A stretch of 64,000 nt of DNA from Mimachlamys varia (Eukaryota > Mollusca > Bivalvia > Pectinida > Pectinidae). The stretch is from NCBI GenBank assembly GCA_947623455.1, contig OX392533.1:34950729-35014728 (forward strand), read 5' to 3'. Shown here piece by piece: positions 54,665 to 64,000 of the stretch. Position numbers and translations under genes: made by a program. Below the pieces are notes generated by a model, which ran no database searches, was not told the DNA's origin, and saw only the letters and a program-made list of their open reading frames with translations. The first letter of the stretch is position 1; each line of letters begins with the position of its first letter.

Positions 54665-56620
54665 CTTTGCGGTAAAAAAAAAACCTCTCAAACTTTGGGG
54701 GAAATAGCCAGTTGCCGAAAAACTTCTTGTTCACATTGGGTTGAAATTTCCTTTCTGCCCCGGATGTCGCTGAACAAAAACAAACCTGTCACGTGATATA
54801 GGGTCTTACTAAAATCCCAAACGCGAAGTATATATATCCGGAACGAACAATATAATCCGAAAATTTCAATTTTATAAAAAAGGAATAATAAAACAGATAA
54901 TATGAAAGTGTATATTTTATTTTCTCCTCCTCTTTGACTTATGACTCGATGTGTATGCAAATAGCTTGACACGAAAATGACACACGGACAGTGCTATTAC
55001 ATTTTTGTAAGTATACGTTTGGTGATACCAGTAATTCTATGTGAGATTTTATGTAACAGTGTATCAATGTTTTCCAAGTGATTTTGAGTATGGGGCCATT
55101 TTTAATATTTTTTTGCCTGTGTAATAATGCTTTTACAGTTTGCTCAACTATATACTGTAGTTTTCTAAATTATTCTGATCGGTTTTTTGTTTTTTTGATT
55201 GTAAACAAATTATCTTAATATAATCAAGGTATTAGGATTAGCCTAAATCAACGAGAATAAACAATTTCTGAAAGTGGTACAATTCGGGTAGCTAATTGAT
55301 AAAATTATATCAAAATATTTATCTATCATTTCTTTTGATGTATACCCCATCTTGTCGTTAGTATTTTGGAAAGGTATCAATAGAATGGCATTTTTGTACA
55401 ATGGCAGACAGCCATATATTTTATTACAAATGTTACCCATTTATTGTTTTGAGTATGTTTATAGTACTTTAGCTTTTATCACATTAATCAGATGATGCCT
55501 CCAATGCTGTCCTACTTATTAAAATATAAGAGAGTTTGATTGAAAGAAGAAAATGATCAGCCTTATAATTAAAGTGCCTTTGGTTTACAAGTCACCAATA
55601 AAAATGAATGGATATAAGTCAGAAAGGTGTTGAAAACATACGTTATTGAAATATATAATATTTTTTGATACATGTAGTTTATATGCTATGTGAAATCGAA
55701 CATCCCTCCAACTTGAAACCACCTAATGTCTTTTTTGTTATCATTATTTTTTTTCAATTTTGTTATCGATTAATTTATATTTGAAGTTAAAAATACAATT
55801 ACCTTATATAGGGAAAGCAGGGTGGTTTTACACTGACAATAGAAGTATTAAATCATTATCAATTCAATAGGTTAGTATAAGTAGATGATAAAATTGTCGG
55901 GACCTACTGATCGAAACATAGAGCTGTTACGTAATACGCAGTCTGTCAGACACACACTTAGTCATTATGATCATAAATGAAGTTTAGGAAAATGTTCATT
56001 TGATTAGTGTTCAAAGAACAATTGGAAGAAGTGATCATGATCCTTATCAAGGAAACTACATATTAAGCTAGCAGGGTTTCATTTAGATGAGAATCGTACT
56101 TACGGTCGGCCTAGTACAAACATAAAGTGATGACAATCAAATAGATTGCGCTGCCACGTAACGGTAAAATTGACAAGTTTTGAATTTTACCGTAATTCCT
56201 CTTATTTCTTCAAAGAAAATGTATCTACCTAGTTATAATTTTAGGGATAAAACTAATCAAAAAGATTTTCATATGCTTTTGATTTTGTCATGATAATATT
56301 CCAGGGATGAAGTTAAGTACTGGTAACAAGAGCGTGACTCTTAAATTTAAGTATGCCAACTGCCTTACCAGTGTACAAACTGGTGTATTGTGATACACTG
56401 TGTTTGTGCAAGAAGAAAACGGCATTCCTAGGTATTATCGATAGATGTCAATAGATTAGGCGAAAGCAAAATCACAGTTTTTAATAATTTTTATTCTTTT
56501 TATTCAAAGTAATTTAATACGATATTTACATATCACATACTACCTCCTTACGGTTTATTGTCGTTGAGATCTTCTATATTTAAAAATATTAAACCTCTCC
56601 ACTATTTATTTAACAACTTC
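54665..56620. other. Intergenic, no gene seen
   Basis: Very A+T-rich sequence with no recognised repeat or coding motif. Confidence 0.45.
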
Positions 56621-56627
56621 AGCTTTA

Positions 56628-56805
56628 TACAGCCAAACCTCGTTATCTTGAAGTCGTTGGGACCATGGGAAAACTTCGAGTTATCCGAGTTTCGAGTAAC
56701 GTGAGTTTGAATGTTAGTGTAAAACTAAGCCGGGACAAACACAATTATTCGAATTAAACGGGGTCTTCGAGATATACAAATTCGAGATAACGAGTTTCGA
56801 CTGTA
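56628..56805. mobile_element. Tigger/pogo-like MITE
   Basis: TA-CAGCCAAACCTCGTTATCT pairs with GAGATAACGAGTTTCGACTG-TA; 174 bp between TA duplications. Confidence 0.87.
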
Positions 56806-56909
56806 TTCATGTTTCAATATATTTACATGCTAAGCATGTGCTTTGACGTATAGGGCAAATTGTGGATTTTTTTCTTAAAAGGTTTTTTTTTGTACATTTA
56901 ACGGGACAT

Positions 56910-57660
56910 GTTACCTATAGTAATGGTTTCTTCTGACAGCAGTTTATATTGGTACATGTAAAAAGTTGGAAAATTACACTTTACCATTAATACCTATAAA
57001 CAAATTCAGCTTTAGTTCAGTTTGCATGCAAGTTGACATTTTCTTTGTTCTTATTTCATTTTCGGCAAATTGCCATGACATACTTTTTCTCCAAAGGTTT
57101 TTTTTTCTTTCCATGTGAAATGTCAACTGTATTTATTCTTCTAACAGCAGTTTATGTAGGTAAACAGTTGGAAAAGCAAAATAAAACTTAAGCATCAACA
57201 TATATATATCAGTGTGTAAAACTAAGCTTAGGTTCAGTTTGTGTGAATGTAGATTTTTCTTTGTTCTTATTTCATTTTCTTTCAATTGATAATTGCCATG
57301 ACATACACATTTCATGTATAAAGAAGTACAAATTTCCTAAAAGATGTTTGGTTTGACAAAGTTATCTTTGCACACATAAGTATTTGCTTGAAAAGGACAA
57401 CGAAAAATTCTAACCTATTCTTATGGCAAATTGTCTTTATACATATGAAATTTGTTTCAAAATGGCAATGTAAACTTATTTCGAATTTCCCTGACATAGA
57501 AACTTGCTGTTTAAATTCATTATTTATGTTGTGGCCTACCATTATTATGGTAAAACCCAGATCTGTTTGTTTTGGGCAGTGCAAAAAAAGTAAAAAAAAA
57601 AAAACAACAACATTTGTCTTATTGCAAATACGATTTGCAAACAGATACTTAATTTTAAAG
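56910..57660 (+). repeat. Duplicated A+T-rich segment (also at 61640-62005)
   Basis: 56910-57110 and 57120-57305 are tandem diverged copies (ACAGCAGTTTAT ... TTCTTTGTTCTTATTTCATT ... AATTGCCATGACATAC). 57170-57650 recurs at 61640-62005 (ATATGAAATTTGTTTCAAAA, CCCAGATCTGTTTGTTTTGG). Confidence 0.75.
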
Positions 57661-58029
57661 AGGAGTGCAATATGTCAAACATTTTGTTTTATTGCAAATA
57701 AGACTGGTAAAACACAGATTTTATCTTTTTGAAATTGAGAGCGAACAGTTTTCTTTACTTGTTTACTTGACAAAATGGTCGCGGAAAGTTTTATATATAA
57801 AGGGGCAGTGCAAAAAGCTACGTTATCTTATGATTACAATGTAGAAGTACCGCTTTATTAAGCATTGTCTCGGTTGAACATAAAGTTTTGCATTTAACGG
57901 GATGTGCAAGTTTCTTTCCTGGTTTTCTCTGGAACATGAATATTTGCGTTAGAAAACGGAATACAAAAAAATGTTGTCTGACTTTTCATTTAAAAGACCG
58001 ATAATTTGTATATGTCATGAATATTTCCT

Positions 58030-58423
58030 TTAAAGGCCCAATATATGTAACTTTCAGCAAAACTTGAAGCGAAAATCAAGCCTAATAGCTTATTATATTT
58101 ATAGATTTAGTTAAGATTAACTGGTATCATGAGCAATATTCAAGATGAATTCTTTCGCGATTACCGGTACAGCAGCTGTTGAAACACGCTGTTTGTAAAC
58201 ACGCGTCCATTTCTAACCGTCTTCTACCTCCGGCTTGTTGTTGAAGTGGGCCCCACCTGAATGATTTTCAATTCTTTGGGGTTTTTGTCAAGAGTTTCTT
58301 GTTAGTTACCGCTCAGGTTTACTTCGTTTTAGTCTTATTTTTGCATGGTTATCAACTGGATTTTTTTCAGAATTTTTCAGAATCACGAAAATGTCCCTTT
58401 AGTTACGTATATTGGGCCTTTAA
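58030..58423 (+). mobile_element. TTAA-flanked MITE, copy 7
   Basis: Full-length 394-bp copy, plus orientation, TTAA at both borders; one of the best-preserved copies. Confidence 0.85.
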
Positions 58424-58814
58424 ACGGAAAGACATGTTTTTTAGTTGATACGGTAATAGTTCTTAGTCAACATAAAACAAAAATGCACACTGCTGTTTTA
58501 CATTTTTTTCTTTATTTCCTAAAAATGATAATTAATTAGTAGTTGTGTATTGTTAAAACATTCCTCGAACTGGAATAATCAAAATGTGATATGTACATAT
58601 TGCAAGAAGTTTAATGTTGTTATTCGTTTGTCCAGTTGTGTCGTTTCGTTTGCATGTTATGGAATGTCAATGTTTTATTAATAAAATATCCTTTCAAACA
58701 TAAACGAAGTGGGTTTTTTTAAATTTCTGACCGACCATTTCAGCTACAAGAAAGGAAACAAACATTAAAAACAGTTGATATTAAATTAAAAATACTGCAG
58801 ACATACATGTTGCA

Positions 58815-59035
58815 GGCAGGCGGGTTGTTTTACGCCCTATAAACAACCCGTGTCATTTAAGGATGTGTCAGGTATTGGAGTGGAGGAAAGTCGGAATACC
58901 CGGAGAAAAACCACCAACCTAAGGCTAGTACCTGACAACTGCCCAACGTGGATTTCGAACTCGTAACCAAGAGGTGGAGGGCTAGTGGTAGATTGTCTTG
59001 CACTTTAACCACTTGGCCACTGCGGCCCCAAGTTG
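58815..59035 (-). mobile_element. tRNA-derived SINE, copy 4
   Basis: Minus strand: head GGGGCCGCAGTGGCCAAGTG, B box region GAGTTCGAAATCC, TTTTTCTCCGGGTATTCCG, tail GTTTATAGGGCGTAAAACA. Same family as 34738-34940. Confidence 0.8.
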
Positions 59036-59167
59036 GATCCAATTTACCCACTAATTTTTTTCTTGGTTGGTTGGTTGAGGAGGGGGGGTATAATATTGAC
59101 TAGAAATATCCCCGGCGTTGTGTTTATATACAAGCTTTGAGAGATGAACGTAAAGCGCACACAAGTA

Positions 59168-59290
59168 TGCACTGCTAGAATTAACCAATCTATATACAGC
59201 ATATATAATACTGCACCATACAACGGTTTTGTCTTTCTGTGTCTCTTTGGTGATGCTAGGCGCTAAAGACAGGACATCCAAAATTGCTTC
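59168..59290 (-). repeat. Hammerhead repeat, decayed copy
   Basis: The minus strand keeps GCGCCTAGCATCAC and TTGTATGGTGCAG, but the core CUGANGA reads CCAAAGA and GAAAC reads AAAAC. Stem I pairing survives; catalysis should not. Confidence 0.72.
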
Positions 59291-59586
59291 AAAGCCATAA
59301 TTGATATGATTTCAAATAGTTGAGGTGAATAGATTGATTTCAAATTAATAAGAGCGGGCTGAAGTTATCAGCGGATTCGTTATTCGTTATTGGAGATTCA
59401 AGTTCGCTATTAATAAGTTAGTTTGTATAGTATGAACTGTTCCAATACTCATAATTACATAAGGCATAAATCTGGCACTTATTACACTATACCTAGAGCT
59501 AGTCCACCGGCAGAGTCTAACGCCTTGTATCTACATATAGAATGTTTGTAAACATTTTCTTCATGTTGGAAAGTATGATTTATGTT

Positions 59587-59775
59587 AAGAATATTTTACA
59601 CAACCAATAAATGTTTTTATGTGACAAGTACGATGTGTACCCTGGCATCTTCATCAGACAAATGACAAGCAGCGCGTATGCACACAAAATGTGTAAACTG
59701 AAGGTGACAGGGTACTTACTAGTCATCGAAACGTCACATAAAACATTTATTGGCTGTGTCAAATAATCTTTACAT
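59587..59775. mobile_element. Foldback MITE, about 190 bp
   Basis: ACACAACCAATAAATGTTTT...TATGTGAC and GTACCCTG pair with CAGGGTAC and GTCACATAAAACATTTATTGGC...TGTGT; arms of about 55 bp. Confidence 0.75.
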
Positions 59776-60090
59776 TCAGAATGGGAAATAAAGGACATAA
59801 ATTATATAGCTTCACCGTTATAGTGAAGTATTCGATACGGCAAGCCAAATTAACATTGCACTGCACCATACAGCTCCATCTTCGAATGGACTTTCATGCT
59901 GACGACCATTGGTGCCATCGATGTGTCATTAATAGACAAAACATCATAAAAATGTTAAGTGCAGTAAGTTAAAACAGTTTTGGTTATATGTATCGAACAA
60001 AATATTTGGTAGAACATATTGATAGAGGAGATTAAAGCAAATGAACGGACAGTCCGAGAACCAAACACGGATTCCATGATATCGGAACAA

Positions 60091-60746
60091 AAATCAGAGA
60101 ATACCAAAGTGTCAACAAAACTAGGGGCAAAATAGGAACAAATGAAAGGTTCACATGGAGACTATCGTAAAAGCACAAGAGAATAAGACCAGGTGTTCCG
60201 GAAGAGTAAGCGTCTTCTGCTTCATCGACGACACCCGCCATGTAAATCTTGGTCACATCCAAGAAAGCATCAATCCTCAAAATGAGAACCGAGTCATCAT
60301 TGTCATCACAACAAGTAAACACACTAACAAGCAAACTCAAAAACGTCCATCTTCATATCACACAAAGATACAGAATATTTCTCGATGAGATCAAGATGGT
60401 GACTATAAAACTTGCCCATAGTCTTCATCAACCTTCATCTCTCAAATCCCTGTGCCGTAAGTTTGTTCGTCAGCAGTTGACATCTATCACGAAAATCTCG
60501 ATATTCAAAGCAAGCCCAAGAATAACTAATCAACTGCGACATGTAAACACCATAGGATGGAGAAGCATTGATGTTACTATCAAGAAAGGGAAAGTTAACG
60601 ATCGGAAAATCGAAATCGTCACGTTTATCATACAGCTTATTAGGAAGTTGCCCGTGTTGGTCATAGCTTAAGTAAAGAACGAGGTAAGAAGCTTATGTAG
60701 GAGAGTCTGTTGTGTCTTTAATCTCAAGTTCAGTAGGGTATATACT
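60091..60746 (-). mobile_element. Retroelement copy (RT 3' part plus tail)
   Basis: On the minus strand: STELEIKDTTDS codons with a stop, then NYDQHGQL-like, DFPIVNFPFLDSN and SPSYGVYMSQLI, with some frameshifts. The conserved tail follows and ends GGTATTCTCTGATTTTTG at 60091. Open stretches on the plus strand here are shadows. Confidence 0.78.
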
Positions 60747-61221
60747 AGGAGAGAGAAAGGAACCTGATTGTGTTTGGTATTCTCGAACATAACGACATCC
60801 GGATGGAGCTAGAGACAAGATGAGATGTCGATGCGGAGGAAATCAAGAAAATTTGATCGTGCACTTAGCAAAATTGCAATGATTCTGAAGAAAAATCATT
60901 CCACAAAATTATAAGATTAGGAAAAATGGATCTTTCTCAAATTCAATGAGTATGTTCATTCTTGGTCCCTAGCTGTGTCGTGCTGGCAGGCAAACAACTT
61001 TAATTTGACATTTAAAGATTATTATTGCTTTTTCATAGGAGTAATTAACAAATTTCGAGAAATCAAAAAATATCAATTTTTGAAATAACAAGAGAAATTA
61101 AACAAAAGTCGGTACCAAGATTCCTTTTTGGATCTCTTGTTAATTCAAGATATGTTTTTGTTTTTTTCAAATCATTGGAACAAAACACATTTCTTCATAC
61201 ATAGACAAAAACACCGCTGTG

Positions 61222-62231
61222 TACGGTGGGGCCGATTTGTGCCATTTCTTTGTTTTCTCTTTTTTCCCCGAAAGGACGATACACTGTATTTAGTAGCTCT
61301 TAAATATCATTATTTCGTTCTTTCGAGGCAAAAGGACGACATTTAAGAAGTATGAATAATCGTACTTTCGTTCTTTCGCCCAGAAAGGATGACATATACT
61401 TCTTTCTTAAATATCGGACTTTCGTCCTTTCACCTCGAATACCGAAAGGACGATATTTGTAACGCGAAAGAACGACAATGGTTCCCGCTAATTAGCGATC
61501 TTAATTGTCGTCCTTTCATATGAAAATATCGTTCTTTCGCCTCGAAAGGACAATATTTAACTTTCTTAATTGTCGTCCTTTCGTTACGTCGCCTTCAAAT
61601 TGTAATACTCTGTAATGGATTAAAACAGAATGGAGATAAAAATATTTAAATCAAAATGCAACTTAAGCATCATTTATATATATCAGTGTGTAAAATTAAG
61701 CTTAGGTTCAGTTTGTGTGAATGTCGATATTTTCTTTGTTCTCATTACATTTTCTTTCAATTGATATGGCAAATTGCCATGACATACACATATCATATGA
61801 TGTTTAAAGGAAGACTTTATACATATGAAATTTGTTTCAAAATGGCAATATAAACTTATTGCGAATTTCCTTGACATAGAAACTTGCTGTTAAAATTCAT
61901 TATTAATGTTGTGGCCTACCATTAGGGTAAAACTCAGATCTGTTTGTTTTGGGCAGTGCAAAATAGTAAAAAAATTGTCCTATTTCAAATACGATTTGCA
62001 ACGATTTTTTCAAGCTTTTGTGTGTTTGAGTTTTAGCAGAAATCCCATACCATAGACAAAAGGACGAAAGTACGATATTTAAGAAAGATGTAGTTATAGT
62101 TAAAGGACGATTATTAATAATTCTTAAATGTCGTCCTTTCGCCTCGAAAGAACGACATTTAAAAGCTAATAAATATCGTCCTTTCGGGGCGAAAGGACGA
62201 AACAACGAGATGGCACAAATCACCCACCGTA
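61222..62231. mobile_element. Element with TACGGTGGG ends built of short palindromes
   Basis: TACGGTGGGGCCGATTTGTG (61222) and inverse CACAAATCACCCACCGTA (to 62231) are terminal repeats, with TA at both borders. Both flanks of the interior carry repeated GTCCTTTCG...CGAAAGGAC palindromes (61275-61600 and 62055-62200). The centre is the segment shared with 57.2-57.6 kb. No transposase. Confidence 0.75.
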
Positions 62232-62585
62232 CTTTGACATATTTTTTTTTTTATATTTTGTAAAAAAGAATAGAATTAACATTTCTCGCATAAAGTTACA
62301 CGTCGGCACCCAATGCAAAAAAGATAAAATATTTTGAAAAATACTTCAAATTAAATTTTATATGAATGTTTCCTATCATGTGATAAATTAAGATTCGGCC
62401 TTTTTATCTATTGAGAATTGTCAAAACGATATACAACGACGCCACGTGCAAATTCTCACACAATATAGCTATTATTTACTATTCTTAGCTGTTTTACTGA
62501 TTTGTGAATTAGATTCTTTAGATCTTAAGAAAAAACAGCTGACTTCAATAAAAAAAATACAAATATTTAAATGCTATTAATATAT

Positions 62586-63324
62586 AAAAATAAATAAGAG
62601 AATACCGAAGCGTTAAGATAATCATAATCCAAACTCAAAATCGATTAAACCAGGGGCAAAATATGAACAAAGGAAAAATTCACATGGAGACCCTTGCAAA
62701 AGTACAAGAGAATAAGACCAGGTGTCCCGGAAGAGTAAGCGTATTCTGCTTCATCGACGACACCCGCCATGTAAATCTTTGTCACATCCAAGTAAACATC
62801 AAGTTCTCAAAATGAGAACTGAGTATCATTGTCAATCACAACAAGTAAACACACTAATAAGCATACTCAAAAACGTCCGTCTTCATATCTCTTAAAGATA
62901 CAGAATATTTCTCAATGAGACAAAGATGGCGACCATTAAAATTGCCCATAGTTCTGATCAACCGGCATCTCTCGAATCCTTGTGTTGTTAGTTTGTTTGT
63001 CAGCAGTCGACATCGATCATGAAAATCTTGATATTTAGAACAAGCCCTGGAATACCGAATCAACTGCGACATGTAAACACCATAGGTTGGAGAAGCAGGG
63101 ATGCTACTATCAAGGAATGGAAAGTTCACGATCGGAAAATTGAAATCATCACGTTTATCGTATAGCTTAGTAGTAAGCTGTCCATGTTGGTCGTAGTTTA
63201 AGTAGAGATCGAGGTAAGCAGCTGATGAAGAAGAGTATGTTGTGTCCTTTATTTGATGTTCAGAAGGGTATATATGATCGACGTGGTCAGCAAACTTCTT
63301 GTTGTTTATAGACAACAACAACAA
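62586..63324 (-). pseudogene. Reverse-transcriptase retroelement, best-preserved copy (5' truncated)
   Basis: 157 codons open from LSINNKKFADHVDHIYPSEH through AAYLDLYLNYDQHGQLTTKL, YDKRDDFNFPIVNFPFLDSS, SPTYGVYMSQLIRYSRACSK and QGFERCRLIRTMGNF to DMKTDVFEYAY-stop (62854). The copy starts just after the YIDD motif, behind a short GTT microsatellite, as expected of 5' truncation during target-primed integration. A noncoding tail of about 260 nt ends CGGTATTCTCTTATTT at 62590. This is the palm-to-thumb part of the RT. Other copies in the window share the tail and 3' codons. The RT group is not certain. Confidence 0.82.
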
Positions 63325-63329
63325 CTATT

Positions 63330-64000
63330 ATTGGCAAAATAACAACCTAGACTTTCCAGGAGTGCATAAAATATAAAACCTAACTTTTAATATGCATGTA
63401 CCTTTGATTTCCCACACACCTGGAGTTTCGAGGATGGTAAGATTGTTGAACTGCATATGTGGGGAAAGCTTGTGTTAGCAAAGTATTATAATGCCAAACA
63501 TTTTCTTCGATTAGGAGGGCATTGTTCGAAGTTTCAAAACCGAGGTATTTGGATGGTACAGATTGTGTTTATTCATTAAATTTAATGATAATTTCTCTCC
63601 GTTTGAACTTCAGAACTTAAAACCAAACTCTAACACGCATTTCTGGCTATGAATCAATGTGTAAATATCCTATTTTATCGGCCCAGTTCAGCTATTGCAA
63701 CGAACAAAAACTGTCATTTACAAACAACCTTGGCATTTGACCTTTGGTTCGAAATGCACTTCGTGTATTTTTAATCGTATGACTATTGAGCGTTGCATGG
63801 AAACCCTAGCAATGTTTTGTGGGCTTCCAGGTCTATCTTAAATACATGTATCACATTGAATGTGTATATAGCAATTTGTAAAACACACGGCAATATTTAC
63901 TGTTGAATCTATATATACGAACAGTAAAAAGCATTTTGAGGCGGCCACTTTACTTGTAAGTGTATCGTAATGTTAAACGTAGAAATCATTATTTATGTAA
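63330..64000. other. Intergenic, no feature seen
   Basis: No gene or repeat recognised up to the window edge. Confidence 0.45.

Noticed and set aside
60155..60671. Plus-strand open frames of 77 and 140 codons
   Set aside because: They lie antisense to the RT retroelement copy and mirror its conserved tail and codons.

Overview
The window looks like nuclear DNA of a bivalve mollusc. The grounds are spliced genes with GT-AG introns, an intronless B-box/beta-propeller (TRIM-like) gene, an ankyrin/death-domain gene of the type expanded in bivalve immunity, and a dense load of mollusc-style repeats (tRNA-derived SINEs, a V-domain SINE, minisatellite-bearing elements with a GGCCCATTGGGCC hairpin, many foldback MITEs). 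Species and chromosome cannot be told from the sequence alone.

Genes: only two are convincing. (1) 2423-3976 (+) is a single-exon protein with a complete B-box type 2 zinc finger, a coiled coil and a C-terminal NHL-like propeller, without a RING domain. (2) 38101-51282 (+) is a 14-exon gene, found by joining consensus splice sites. All 14 exons stay in one frame (1617 nt) and encode about seven ankyrin repeats, roughly one per exon, then a helical death-fold-like exon and a C-terminal death domain. Its 5' end was not found, and a good splice donor 15 nt before the stop leaves the 3' end open.

Mobile DNA region by region. 0.9-1.7 kb: a hammerhead-ribozyme repeat followed by a reverse-transcriptase fragment. 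4.5-10.3 kb: MITEs, including three of seven copies of a TTAA-flanked family. 11.9-15.1 kb: a nested stack with a dead mariner transposase, two foldback elements and possible outer hAT-like ends. 15.4-17.8 kb: two copies of one small MITE, one split by a Helentron-like insertion. 18.75-20.5 kb: a 90-bp then 75-bp tandem array built from pogo-like terminal repeats. 25.6-33.1 kb: retroelement tails, a foldback element and a multi-part segmental duplication carrying a copied splice donor. 33.2-35.4 kb: a 46-bp tandem array and two SINEs. 48.6-50.4 kb: a Helentron-like element with about eleven 145-bp monomers, inside the last intron of the ankyrin gene. 52.5-54.7 kb: a SINE with an 11-bp target duplication and a 1.85-kb TIR element. 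56.6-63.3 kb: more MITEs, SINEs, retroelement copies and an element made of short palindromes.

Most notable result: a dispersed repeat (seven copies or fragments) contains a type I hammerhead self-cleaving ribozyme. Two copies keep every core base and all stems, a third keeps the core with wobble pairs, and the stem III is so short that it should need dimerisation. This resembles metazoan retrozymes and Penelope-associated hammerheads. The rest of the window is mostly A+T-rich intergenic or intronic DNA in which I see no gene.
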